Source of the DNA: JBDRHL01 sp043816955
GTDB taxonomy: Bacteria; Planctomycetota; Phycisphaerae; Sedimentisphaerales; CAYZTY01
Length of the DNA: 64,000 nucleotides
Reading direction: 5' to 3'
Assembly: GCA_043816955.1 (NCBI GenBank)
Contig: JBDRHL010000190.1
Coordinates: forward strand, 1-64,000
Shown here: positions 9,030 to 16,994 of the stretch, piece after piece
How the letters are laid out: every line of letters begins with the position of its first letter
Position numbering within the stretch: the stretch's first letter is position 1
The notes under the pieces: model-generated
The model's database searches: none
What the model saw: only the letters and a program-made list of their open reading frames with translations
What the model was told of the DNA's origin: nothing
Position numbers and translations under genes: made by a program

Positions 9030-10415
9030 TCAAAGCCCCAGCCGCTCGGCTTCTGCCTCCAGGCCGTATCGCTTCATCTTTTTGTACAGGGTTGTCCGGT
9101 TAATCGCCAGTGCCCCAGCGGTATCCTGGCGGTTCCAGTGATTGGCCTCAAGCGCCGCCCGGATGATATTCTTCTCTGGTTCGGCAAGTGCTTCCTTCAG
9201 GCCTTTGGTTTCGTAATCTGCCTGTATCCGGTTTTGAGCCTGTGAAACAATCGATGCGGGCAAATCTTCAATCCCGATGTACATGCCTTTACTCAATAAA
9301 ACCGCACGCTCGATAACATTCTCCAGTTCCCGAACGTTGCCGGGCCATGAATATTGCTTCAGACAGTCAAGCCCCTCCTCGGTGATGCCGGCCTTGTCTT
9401 TTCTGTGCTGGGCACAATATACTTCAAGAAAATGCCTGGCAAGCAGCGACACATCTCCCACTCGCTCTGCCAGCGGAGGCAGATTCACGGTAACAACGTT
9501 GATACGGTAGTAAAGATCTTCACGGAATCTGCCCTGCCTGACCTCCTCCTGGATATCACGATTTGTAGCAAGTATAACACGCGTATTGGTTGTTATCGTC
9601 TTATTGCTTCCGACCGGTTCGAACTGACGCTCCTGCAGCACACGCAAAAACTTGACCTGCAGCGCCGCCGACGCATTGGATATCTCATCGAGAAAAATTG
9701 TCCCGCCGTTTGCGGCAAGAAACTTGCCCTCCTTGTCGCCGACAGCACCGGTAAATGCCCCCCTGACATGGCCGAATAGTTCGCTTTCAAGCAGAGTTTC
9801 CGGCAGCGCACCGCAACTGACCTCCACGAAGGGCTTGTTTCGCCGCGATGAACGGTAATGAATCGCCCGCGCCAGCATGCTCTTGCCCGTACCTGACGGG
9901 CCCGTCATCAGTATGGTCGTATTACTGTCAGCCACCGCTTCGACAAGGTCAAAAACCTTTGCCATTTTGTAATCCTGGCTGATTATGTTCTCGAGGTTGT
10001 ATTTACCCGCAAGTTGAGACCGCAATGTCTGGTTTTCACTCATCAGGCTTTGCTGCTTTATAGCTCTCTCAACAGCCAGCCTGAGTTCATCGTCGATGAT
10101 CGGCTTGGTAAGATAGTCGTAAGCCCCCATCTTTATCGCTTCGACCGCGCTTTCTATTGTTCCGTAGCCGGTGATTACAATTACAACTGTCTCGCGATAA
10201 TTCTTCTTTAGCAGGCTGAGCAGTTCGAACCCGCTGCCGTCCGGCAGGCTGACATCGGTTACTACAAGTGAAAACCTCTGTTTCTGAAGCTCGCCGACTG
10301 CTGCCTTTAGCGTCTCGGCGCCATGTGCTTCATATCCCTCAAGATTCAAAAACTCGCACAGCGACTCAAGGATTATCACGTCATCGTCAACCACAAGGAT
10401 TCTTTTCTTTGCCAT
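9030..10415 (-). CDS. Sigma-54-dependent response regulator (NtrC/AtoC type)
   Basis: A 461-residue protein with the standard three parts. The receiver (1-120) has acidic residues in 'VVDDDV' and the phospho-acceptor in 'VVTDVSLPDG'. The AAA+ domain (about 140-370) has Walker A 'GPSGTGKS' and the sigma-54-contacting 'GAFTGA'. A Fis-type helix-turn-helix ends the protein ('NRTTLYKKMKRYG'). Phosphorylation would let it open sigma-54 RNA polymerase complexes. Its gene starts 2 bases after the stop of the histidine kinase gene, its likely partner. The sigma-54 promoter at 11917-11933, in front of the divergent PilZ gene, is the obvious candidate target. Confidence 0.96.
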   Translation of the reverse strand: MAKKRILVVDDDVIILESLCEFLNLEGYEAHGAETLKAAVGELQKQRFSLVVTDVSLPDGSGFELLSLLKKNYRETVVIVITGYGTIESAVEAIKMGAYDYLTKPIIDDELRLAVERAIKQQSLMSENQTLRSQLAGKYNLENIISQDYKMAKVFDLVEAVADSNTTILMTGPSGTGKSMLARAIHYRSSRRNKPFVEVSCGALPETLLESELFGHVRGAFTGAVGDKEGKFLAANGGTIFLDEISNASAALQVKFLRVLQERQFEPVGSNKTITTNTRVILATNRDIQEEVRQGRFREDLYYRINVVTVNLPPLAERVGDVSLLARHFLEVYCAQHRKDKAGITEEGLDCLKQYSWPGNVRELENVIERAVLLSKGMYIGIEDLPASIVSQAQNRIQADYETKGLKEALAEPEKNIIRAALEANHWNRQDTAGALAINRTTLYKKMKRYGLEAEAERLGL

Positions 10416-10417
10416 GC

Positions 10418-11518
10418 TCAGCCGCCTTTATCTGCAGTTTCCAGCGTCTTTTCATCTGCAAGAGGAAGATAAACACTGAATATGCTCCCACCATGTTCAG
10501 CATTTTCGGCGGTAATCTTTCCCTTGTATTTTTCGATTATGTCCCGGCATATTGCCAGACCAAGCCCGGTTCCCCTGCCTTGCTTCTTCGTCGTAAAGAA
10601 AGGCTCAAAAATAGCTTCTCTGTTCTCTGGCGCAAAGCTATGACCGGTATCGTGAAATTGAATTATGAGCATATTATCCTCGCTTCGTCGCGCCGATATC
10701 GTAAGTTTCCCGCCGCCGGGCATCGCATCGATTGCATTTTTCGTTAAATTGCAGAACACCTGGAACAAATTGCCGCTGCGAACCGCTGGAAGAGCCGAAC
10801 CATAGTTACGAACTATCTGGACGCCCGATTGTGATGCCTGCGATTCCATTGTATAAACAGCTTCATCGATGATCTTGTCAGCCTCGACATAATCAAATGA
10901 ATAATAAGTGCTCCGTGAAAACTCCAGCAGCTCACCTATGATTTGCACCATCCGCATCAGGCCTTTGCGACACTGTTGAAGATAATTCTGAGGCTTCTCG
11001 AGCCTATGCTGCTCGACTATTCGCAGTGCCAGGTTGATATATCGCAGAATTCCATCCATAGGATTATTCAGTTCATGAGCAACCTTCGCTGCCAACTTGC
11101 CCACAGCCGCAAGACGCTCAATGTTGGCAAGTTCCTTTTCCATGTTTACCTTTTCAGTCATATCGCTGATGACAAGAGCACCGCCGATTATTCCCTCGCT
11201 GCCGGTATTCTTTACCGGCGTGAAAGTTATAAACAAAAGATGTGTTTTTCCATTCAGGTTGTAACTTACGTTGTCAAACTGTCCGGCTTGGCCGCTGGTA
11301 AAACTATGGCGCAGTTCCTCAGTCCACTCACCCCATATTTCAGCTTCGGTCCCTGCCGCAAGAGACTCGTCAATGCTCTCCTGAATGCTGATCATCTCGT
11401 AAGCTTTCTCATTTGCTTCAATAACCCGCAGATCCTTATCACAGGCAATAATTCCTATCGGTAAGGATCGAATGATCGGCTCGCAGAGTTTTTTGAAGCT
11501 TACTCGAGAATCAGCCAT
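10418..11518 (-). CDS. PAS-domain sensor histidine kinase (NtrB-like, cytosolic)
   Basis: A 366-residue protein from the ATG at 11518. The PAS domain covers about 1-125 ('GIIACDKDLRVIEANEKAY'), the H-box is 'KVAHELNNPMDGILRY', and the ATPase domain has 'NAIDAMPGGG' and 'GRGTGLGLAICRDII'. There is no membrane segment, so it should sense an internal signal, like NtrB. A longer frame begins at 11590. A TTGACA on this strand (11604-11609) would, with a weak -10 near 11581-11587, start transcription inside that extension, which favours 11518, although no clear ribosome binding site is seen. It is the first gene of a two-gene operon with the sigma-54 activator at 9030. Confidence 0.92.
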   Translation of the reverse strand: MADSRVSFKKLCEPIIRSLPIGIIACDKDLRVIEANEKAYEMISIQESIDESLAAGTEAEIWGEWTEELRHSFTSGQAGQFDNVSYNLNGKTHLLFITFTPVKNTGSEGIIGGALVISDMTEKVNMEKELANIERLAAVGKLAAKVAHELNNPMDGILRYINLALRIVEQHRLEKPQNYLQQCRKGLMRMVQIIGELLEFSRSTYYSFDYVEADKIIDEAVYTMESQASQSGVQIVRNYGSALPAVRSGNLFQVFCNLTKNAIDAMPGGGKLTISARRSEDNMLIIQFHDTGHSFAPENREAIFEPFFTTKKQGRGTGLGLAICRDIIEKYKGKITAENAEHGGSIFSVYLPLADEKTLETADKGG

Positions 11519-12002
11519 AATAGTAATTCTGAAAAGTCCAAAAGAGGAAAACTTTTGGGACAACTGAAATACCAAGACAACAATTAACATCTATGCACCA
11601 CATTGTCAATAAGTTATGTTGAAAAAAAACAACGTTTATTGCCCTGCTTGAACTGGTGTTGTTAAAAACGGATCAGAATGTAGTTAATTTACTCTGCCAC
11701 AAGTGGTTATATCCGGTTAAATACCCATAGAATATGCAATATTGCGTTTTTCCTGCCTCTGTTGCCGGTGCATTAGCTATGGCGGTGTTGCAAAGCGTAA
11801 ACGTGTTTTACCTGGGAACAAGATCACTTACCCTTGCCGGATCGTCTGCTATCTCTAACTATTGTTCAGTTAAAAGGTTACACATGTTAAATTGGGCAGC
11901 CTCTGTAAATGCTCGCTTGGCACAGCCATTGCTCCTCAACCAATACGAAAGCTCACAGGATGTGGCGAGGCAGGGAGCATTGGAGGGACACTGAAAGAGG
12001 GT
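11519..12002 (+). other. Divergent regulatory region between kinase and PilZ genes
   Basis: This gene-poor stretch of 484 bases separates divergent genes. It holds a perfect 10-bp palindrome (GCAATATTGC, 11736-11745) about 175 bases upstream of the sigma-54 promoter, a GTTG-A8-CAAC repeat near 11618-11633, and a partly complementary arm pair (TGCTCC near 11928-11933 and GGAGCA near 11980) in the PilZ leader. The palindrome lies where enhancer sites for NtrC-type activators usually sit, but its binding protein is not known. The 86-codon frame at 11734-11994 has no protein-like features. Confidence 0.5.
11917..11933 (+). promoter_or_regulatory. Sigma-54 (-24/-12) promoter of the PilZ gene
   Basis: The sequence TTGGCACAGCCATTGCT matches the YTGGCACR-N4-TTGCW consensus at every defined position. 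The conserved GG (11919-11920) and GC (11931-11932) have the required 10-base gap. Transcription would begin near 11944 and give a leader of about 60 bases before the PilZ start at 12003. The divergent neighbour encodes a sigma-54 activator. Confidence 0.8.
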
Positions 12003-12350
12003 ATGGCGGAGAGACGAAAACACAGGAGGTTGCCAATCCGGTTAAACGTTTCGTGGCAAAGGATTGGTCCACACGGTCAGAGGTATTATTCAGGCCAAAC
12101 AATCAATGTCAGCACGGGCGGACTGCTTCTGGAGACTGCTTCGTCTGAAATGAAGAAGGGAGACCTGGTAAATATCGAACTTTCAGTCCCGCCTACCGAA
12201 GGATTGCTTGAATACGGCGGCAGGGTCTCCAGTTTCGCCAAAATTCTCAGGGTTGCTCCCAGTTGTCATTTGTTTGCCGGAAATGATCAGAATACTCAAA
12301 GATATGGTGTGGCTATGCGCTTCTGCCGAATGCCTAAACTGCAGACCTGA
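12003..12350 (+). CDS. PilZ-domain protein
   Basis: A 115-residue single PilZ domain. The c-di-GMP-binding pattern is visible: the arginine cluster 'RRKHRRLPIRL' at the N-terminus and 'NVSTGGLLLET' (N/DxSxxG) about 30 residues later, then beta strands. It is a likely cytosolic c-di-GMP receptor acting on a partner protein. The frame is open from 11892, but GAGGG at 11994-11998 and homology starting at 'MAERRKHRR' put the start at 12003. Its promoter is the sigma-54 type site at 11917-11933. A GAF-HD-GYP protein, a probable c-di-GMP phosphodiesterase, is encoded at 48842-50533. Confidence 0.9.
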   Translation: MAERRKHRRLPIRLNVSWQRIGPHGQRYYSGQTINVSTGGLLLETASSEMKKGDLVNIELSVPPTEGLLEYGGRVSSFAKILRVAPSCHLFAGNDQNTQRYGVAMRFCRMPKLQT

Positions 12351-12371
12351 ATTGCGAGATAGCCGCTTTGC

Positions 12372-12400
12372 TTGACAATTCTGAAATTTCACGATAACAT
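12372..12400 (+). promoter_or_regulatory. Sigma-70-type promoter, TTGACA-N17-TAACAT
   Basis: A perfect -35 (12372-12377) and a 4/6 -10 (12395-12400) are 17 bases apart. The expected transcription start, 6-8 bases after the -10, falls on or just before the A of the ATG at 12408, so the lipoprotein mRNA should be leaderless or nearly so. It also argues against the TTG at 12372, which is part of the -35 box, being a start codon. Confidence 0.65.
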
Positions 12401-12407
12401 TACTCAC

Positions 12408-13220
12408 ATGATTCGTATTATTCTGGTCATGTTATTGGCGGGGTTCTCTGTGTTACTTTTCGGATGCAATGAAGCCCGAAAAAGCAGGAAAGACGTGATG
12501 TGGGAGCAGGTCAAACTTTCTCAGCTCAAGCCCGTTACCATACCCGCAGAGGCTGATACTCTCCAGAAAGTTATTGTCGATTTTCTTGTTCTGGAGTTTA
12601 AGATACCCGTCGAAAACTTCAATTCGCTAAACGCTTTAGCCGTCATCCTGAGAACCTCGCAGCTTTCGTTCAAGGACAAGATCGCTTTTAGAGAGAACGG
12701 CTTTTCAGCAGGTGTAGGAAGAGATCAAATGTGGGATCGCGTCGCAAGAATTCTCCGCGATGCCGGTGCTCAACAGACCAAGGCCGCCACTATTCTGGTT
12801 GTCCGGGGACTAAGTGGAGACGTGGAAGTCCGCCGGCTTGCCGAAGAAAGGACTATATTCTACAGCTCACAAAACAGCCCGTTGAAAGGTTCTACTCTTG
12901 AACCCGGCAGTATAAGTCTGAATCTGGAAACCCTGCAGATACCCGATAAAAAAGGTGCCTGCAGCGTGATCGTTAAACCCGTTTACAGGCCGCAAACGAA
13001 GCAAGGGCTCCCCGTCGCGCAGGAACGAGCAAAAGCCGGGCAGCTGGAGTTCGACGCCATGGCCTTCCAGTTGATCATGAGCCCCGGCGATTTCGTGTTT
13101 CTCAAGCCTCAAAGATACCAGAAGCAGCAGATTACCCTCGATAGTCTGTTGTTTACTGATGCTGCTGCACCAGCCGCAGTAAAAACGTATCTGATAATCT
13201 GCCGCGGAATCAGCGAGTGA
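12408..13220 (+). CDS. Predicted lipoprotein of unknown function
   Basis: A 270-residue protein starting with 'MIRIILVMLLAGFSVLLFGC', a signal peptide with a lipobox ending at Cys20. It should be exported and lipid-anchored in the inner or outer membrane. The remainder is mixed alpha/beta without a domain I recognise; 'KAATILVVRGLSGDVEVRRL' resembles part of a secretin- or BON-like fold only weakly. It has no Shine-Dalgarno sequence, in line with the leaderless promoter at 12372-12400. Its TGA overlaps the GTG of the DUF362 gene by four bases (GTGA), so it leads an operon with that gene, tsaD, larB and nnrD. A functional link to them is not evident. Confidence 0.75.
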   Translation: MIRIILVMLLAGFSVLLFGCNEARKSRKDVMWEQVKLSQLKPVTIPAEADTLQKVIVDFLVLEFKIPVENFNSLNALAVILRTSQLSFKDKIAFRENGFSAGVGRDQMWDRVARILRDAGAQQTKAATILVVRGLSGDVEVRRLAEERTIFYSSQNSPLKGSTLEPGSISLNLETLQIPDKKGACSVIVKPVYRPQTKQGLPVAQERAKAGQLEFDAMAFQLIMSPGDFVFLKPQRYQKQQITLDSLLFTDAAAPAAVKTYLIICRGISE

Positions 13221-14200
13221 ATTGTCAACACAAACAGAATCCGCAGGTTCATCTATGCCGCTGCACCGAATACAATCCTGGAACAATCAGCCGGGCAGTT
13301 CAGAATATTTTCAGCAGTCTTGGGGGCATTGAAAAATTTGTCAGCCCCGGCGATAGTGTCATGCTCAAACCGAATTTCATTGCCCCAAAATCACGTAGAA
13401 AAGCTGTCCAGACGGACCCACAGCTTATCCTGGAAGTCGCCAGGCTGTTGAAGGACTGTCGCGCAAGGCCGTTTGTCGCCGATTCCCCCGCCTGGTCAAA
13501 CGCGTTTATCTGTGCAGAAAAACTACACCTTGTTGAACCATTAAAGAAGTTGGGTGTACCCCTCAGGCAGCTTGACAAACCGAGAAAATGCACTCTGTCC
13601 TCCGGAACTGTTGTGTATATCGGCTCAGCAGCGCTCGAAGCTGACAAAATCATAAATCTGCCCAAGTTCAAAACACACCAGCAGCTTGTCGCAACTTTCG
13701 CGGTGAAGAACATGTTCGGCTGCTTAAGCGGCAAAGCCAAGGCATTGTGGCATTTCAGAAAAGGTAAATCAGTTGATCAGTTCTGCGAGATGCTCATTGA
13801 GATATACCATCTGCTCAATCCCGTGATAACCATAATCGACGGCGTTATCGCTATGGACGGCAGGGGACCCATCAACGGCAAAACCTACCCGCTCGGCTGG
13901 CTTATTGCCGGGCTTGATCCAATTGCCTGCGAAACCGTCTGTGCCTGCCTGATAAATAAATCCCCTGAGGACTTTCCAATTATCCGCACCGCAAAAAGAA
14001 TTGGGTTTGGAACATTCGACTCGGACCTTATCCATATCTCAGGAGACAGCTACACAGGCTTGGTAACGACCGACTTTGAGCTTCCTGAAATCATCCCCCT
14101 GCGTTTTAGCCTGCTGCGGGTCTGCAAAAGCGTAGCCAGGCAAATTATTATGCTGGCAAAATCATCTCTGCCGAACAGGAATAACGAAGATGCCGCCTGA
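13217..14200 (+). CDS. DUF362 domain protein
   Basis: A 327-residue protein matching DUF362: 'SPGDSVMLKPNFIAP', 'FVADSPAW', 'DKIINLPKFKTHQ' with 'VKNMFGCLSG', and 'IIDGVIAMDGRGPINGK'. Many relatives carry a C-terminal 2[4Fe-4S] ferredoxin domain; this one has no CxxCxxC pairs and ends after the DUF362 core with a basic amphipathic tail. The family's biochemistry is unsettled. The GTG start overlaps the upstream lipoprotein stop by four bases, which makes translational coupling likely. tsaD begins 48 bases later. Confidence 0.85.
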   Translation: MNCQHKQNPQVHLCRCTEYNPGTISRAVQNIFSSLGGIEKFVSPGDSVMLKPNFIAPKSRRKAVQTDPQLILEVARLLKDCRARPFVADSPAWSNAFICAEKLHLVEPLKKLGVPLRQLDKPRKCTLSSGTVVYIGSAALEADKIINLPKFKTHQQLVATFAVKNMFGCLSGKAKALWHFRKGKSVDQFCEMLIEIYHLLNPVITIIDGVIAMDGRGPINGKTYPLGWLIAGLDPIACETVCACLINKSPEDFPIIRTAKRIGFGTFDSDLIHISGDSYTGLVTTDFELPEIIPLRFSLLRVCKSVARQIIMLAKSSLPNRNNEDAA

Positions 14201-14248
14201 TTTTTCGTGAAAAGATTCTTTGCTCAGATTAAAATCTCTTTGGTTCTT

Positions 14249-15286
14249 ATGAAAAATAAAAATACGCCGATAAATATTCTGGGAATTGAGACAAGTTGTG
14301 ACGAAACAGCCGCTGCCGTCGTCGCAGACGGACGTATCATAAAATCCTCTGTTGTCGCATCTCAGGCGGATTTACACAGTAAGTATGGCGGCGTCGTTCC
14401 GGAAATTGCCTCGCGTGCTCACATAGAAAACCTTTATCAGGTGATCTCGCAGGCTGTAGAGGACGCGAAAGTTACCAAAGACGACATCCACGCTGTCGCG
14501 GTGGCAAATCAGCCCGGCCTGACGATATCGCTGATCGTCGGCGTAACAGCCGCAAAAACTCTTGCCATGATGTGGGAAAAGCCGCTTATCGCGATAAACC
14601 ATATTCATGCCCACCTGCAGTCAGCCATGCTTGAAGAAAAGCAAATTGACCTGCCCGCCGTGGCGCTGGTTGTTTCGGGAGGCCATACAAGCCTGTACGA
14701 TTGCCGGTCGCCGCTGTGCCTAAAGCTTCTTGGCTCCACTATCGACGATGCCGCCGGCGAAGCGTTCGACAAGGTCGCGACAATGTTGAACCTGCCCTAT
14801 CCCGGAGGGCCAAGCATCGAAAAAACCGCGGAATCAGGCAATCCAAAAGCCGTCAATTTTCCACGATCGATGCTCGGGCCTGATTCGCTGGATTTTTCTT
14901 TCAGCGGCATTAAAACTGCTGTTCTGTACCACTGCCAGGGGCAGGATATGAAGGGCCGGAACAAAGTCGGCTTCATGACCCGGCAGGAAATCGCCGATAT
15001 CGCCGCGTCTTTTCAGGCAGCCGTCATAGATGTTCTCGTCAAAAAGACAGAAAGGGCCGCTGAAAAGATCAAGGCTGAAACAATTCTTCTTGGCGGCGGT
15101 GTCGCAGCCAACAATGTTCTCAGATCCGAATTGCAGAATCTGGCCAAAAATACCGGCAGAAAGCTCTTTGTTGCACCAAAACGCTATTGCACCGATAATG
15201 CTGTTATGATAGCTTCGCTGGCGTATCATAAATTCAATGCAGGTCTGTTTGAAGACCTGACACTGGATGTAAAGGCTGGTATTTGA
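14249..15286 (+). CDS. tsaD: tRNA N6-adenosine threonylcarbamoyltransferase
   Basis: TsaD (Kae1/Gcp family), the final enzyme of t6A37 formation on ANN-decoding tRNAs. It transfers threonylcarbamoyl from threonylcarbamoyl-AMP with TsaB and TsaE. The family signatures are clear: 'ILGIETSCDETAAAVV' at the N-terminus, the metal-binding 'NHIHAHLQSA', 'VSGGHTSLYD' and 'DDAAGEAFDKVA', and 'LGGGVAANN' near the C-terminus. The 345-residue length is normal. A GTG at 14207 would add 14 non-conserved residues, so the ATG at 14249 is preferred. TsaE is encoded at 56202 in another operon; TsaB and TsaC are not in the window. The stop overlaps larB's ATG by one base. Confidence 0.96.
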   Translation: MKNKNTPINILGIETSCDETAAAVVADGRIIKSSVVASQADLHSKYGGVVPEIASRAHIENLYQVISQAVEDAKVTKDDIHAVAVANQPGLTISLIVGVTAAKTLAMMWEKPLIAINHIHAHLQSAMLEEKQIDLPAVALVVSGGHTSLYDCRSPLCLKLLGSTIDDAAGEAFDKVATMLNLPYPGGPSIEKTAESGNPKAVNFPRSMLGPDSLDFSFSGIKTAVLYHCQGQDMKGRNKVGFMTRQEIADIAASFQAAVIDVLVKKTERAAEKIKAETILLGGGVAANNVLRSELQNLAKNTGRKLFVAPKRYCTDNAVMIASLAYHKFNAGLFEDLTLDVKAGI

Positions 15287-16062
15287 TGGACCTCGAAAAA
15301 CTGAAACAATTGCTGGCTGACGTCAGACAAGGCACCGTCGGTATTGACCAGGCTGTCGAGCAGCTCCGGCACCTGCCCTTCGAACAGTTGGAATTTGCCA
15401 GTATCGATCATCACCGCCAGATCAGATGCGGCTTCCCAGAGGTCATATACTGCCCCGGCAAAACTATCGATCAGATTATAGATATTTTTACAGTACTTGC
15501 GCAAAAAGGTAACAACATACTCGCTACCCGTGCAGAGCGCGACGTCTTTGATGCTCTTCGCAAAACCCGCAGATTCCCCGATGTTGTGTACGAAGAAAAG
15601 GCAAAGGCTGTAGTATTACGGCAAAAGGAAGTTAAACTTTCTGCAGGCTTTATTGCTGTAATTACCGCAGGTACCGCGGACATCCCCGTCGCAGAGGAAG
15701 CAAGGGTAACTGCGGAGGTAATGGGCCAGCAGGTCAAAGTTTTCCCTGATGTCGGTGTTGCCGGCCTGCATAGGTTGTTGGCGCATATCGGGACCCTTCA
15801 ACAGGCAAATGTGATTATCGTTGTTGCCGGAATGGAAGGAGCTTTGCCCAGCGTCGTCGGCGGCATGGTCGACAGCCCCGTTATCGCCGTGCCGACAAGC
15901 GTCGGTTATGGTGCAAGCTTTGACGGCCTGGCGGCTCTTCTGACTATGCTCAACAGTTGTGCTGCGGGAGTTACCGTGGTAAATATTGACAGCGGCTTCT
16001 CCGCTGGATACACTGCCGCAATAATAAACCAGAAAATCGAGGCCGGAAAATGCAGCCGATAA
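15286..16062 (+). CDS. larB: LarB-type nicotinate dinucleotide carboxylase (AIR carboxylase-like)
   Basis: A 258-residue protein with a LarB-type N-terminal segment ('LLADVRQGTVGIDQAVEQL') and a PurE-like C-terminal domain ('ITAGTADIPVAEEA', 'VVAGMEGALPSVVGG', 'DSGFSAGYTAA'). LarB carboxylates the pyridinium ring of nicotinic acid adenine dinucleotide, the first step to the nickel-pincer nucleotide used by lactate racemase-like enzymes. LarC and LarE, needed for the next steps, are not in this window. The ATG overlaps the tsaD stop (TGATG), and the 3' end overlaps nnrD by 13 bases, so these three genes are co-translated. Confidence 0.93.
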   Translation: MDLEKLKQLLADVRQGTVGIDQAVEQLRHLPFEQLEFASIDHHRQIRCGFPEVIYCPGKTIDQIIDIFTVLAQKGNNILATRAERDVFDALRKTRRFPDVVYEEKAKAVVLRQKEVKLSAGFIAVITAGTADIPVAEEARVTAEVMGQQVKVFPDVGVAGLHRLLAHIGTLQQANVIIVVAGMEGALPSVVGGMVDSPVIAVPTSVGYGASFDGLAALLTMLNSCAAGVTVVNIDSGFSAGYTAAIINQKIEAGKCSR

Positions 16063-16910
16063 CACAAATCCCCAGCCTGCCGCCAAGAAGGAAAGATGCT
16101 CACAAAGGCGACTTTGGAAAAGTCTGTATTATCGCAGGAAGCGCCGGTATGGCTGGCGCTGCCGCTATCGCGGGACGCGCCGCCCTGCGAGCAGGATCAG
16201 GCCTGGTCAGAGTTGCTCTTCCACGCGAAATATTGCCCGTCGTCGCTTCAATCGAACCATGTTTTACCACAATTCCTCTTGCCGCGGACAAACAAGGCAG
16301 AATCGCTTCCAAAGCGGTTAATACCGTGCTTAACTTGATCCCTGATAATGATGTCTTCGCATTCGGGCCCGGTGTCGGTATCGCACAGGGACCAAAAGAT
16401 GTGCTTCTGACTCTGCTGGCACAGCCCGGCCTTCGCCTCATTATCGACGCCGACGGCCTGAACAACCTGGCTGGAGTAAATGACTGGATAAAAATAAAAA
16501 AAGCGTCTGTTGTATTGACCCCTCATCCCGGTGAGATGAAACGGCTTTGGAATGCCGCGTTCAGAGATAAGCTTCCTTCGGAACGAGTCGAACAGGCTCT
16601 TCGGCTGGCACAGGCTGCAGAATCAGTAGTCGTCCTGAAAGGCGCCGGAACGGTTGTTACTGATGGTGAAAAACTCTATGTAAACACAACCGGCAACCCC
16701 GGTATGGCAACCGCTGGTGCAGGAGATGTACTTACCGGTGTCATAACCTCCCTTGCAGGCCAGGGGCTCTCCACTCTTGACGCTGCTGTACTCGGCGTAT
16801 ATATCCATGGCTTGGCAGGAGACCTGGCAGCAAAAAAGTTCGGGCAGGCCGGTCTTATCGCAACGGACATAATCGATGAACTTGGCTCGGCATTTGCCGA
16901 TCGTAATTGA
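16050..16910 (+). CDS. nnrD: ADP/ATP-dependent (S)-NAD(P)H-hydrate dehydratase
   Basis: A 286-residue ribokinase-like dehydratase of the YjeF C-terminal/CARKD type. It repairs hydrated NAD(P)H using ADP or ATP. Visible motifs are 'GKVCIIAGSAGMAGAAAIAG', 'FGPGVGI', 'IDADGLN', 'TPHPGEM' and 'GNPGMATAGAGDVLTGVI', which holds the catalytic aspartate. In many bacteria this domain is fused to the NnrE epimerase; here it stands alone and no NnrE gene is nearby. The ATG lies inside the end of larB, with GAGG at 16040-16043. Co-transcription with larB places two NAD-related enzymes together. Confidence 0.94.
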   Translation: MQPITQIPSLPPRRKDAHKGDFGKVCIIAGSAGMAGAAAIAGRAALRAGSGLVRVALPREILPVVASIEPCFTTIPLAADKQGRIASKAVNTVLNLIPDNDVFAFGPGVGIAQGPKDVLLTLLAQPGLRLIIDADGLNNLAGVNDWIKIKKASVVLTPHPGEMKRLWNAAFRDKLPSERVEQALRLAQAAESVVVLKGAGTVVTDGEKLYVNTTGNPGMATAGAGDVLTGVITSLAGQGLSTLDAAVLGVYIHGLAGDLAAKKFGQAGLIATDIIDELGSAFADRN

Positions 16911-16994
16911 AACTATCGAACAGCTTCAGGCCTGATTGTAACGCAGGTCCCGGGGCCGATTAAATTGTTAAACTTTTAGCTGTGAGGCTGTGAA

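Noticed and set aside
11734..11994. 86-codon frame upstream of the PilZ gene
   Set aside because: No ribosome binding site, no domain, and it spans the sigma-54 promoter; composition is not protein-like.
11640..12000. Possible c-di-GMP (GEMM) riboswitch before the PilZ gene
   Set aside because: Only a GCAAAGC string and scattered short stems resemble the motif; the conserved P1, tetraloop and receptor elements cannot be aligned. The sigma-54 promoter lies downstream of that string, so it would not be in the leader.
12372..12407. TTG start of the lipoprotein at 12372
   Set aside because: It lies within the -35 hexamer and would place residues before the signal peptide; the ATG at 12408 fits the lipoprotein signal.
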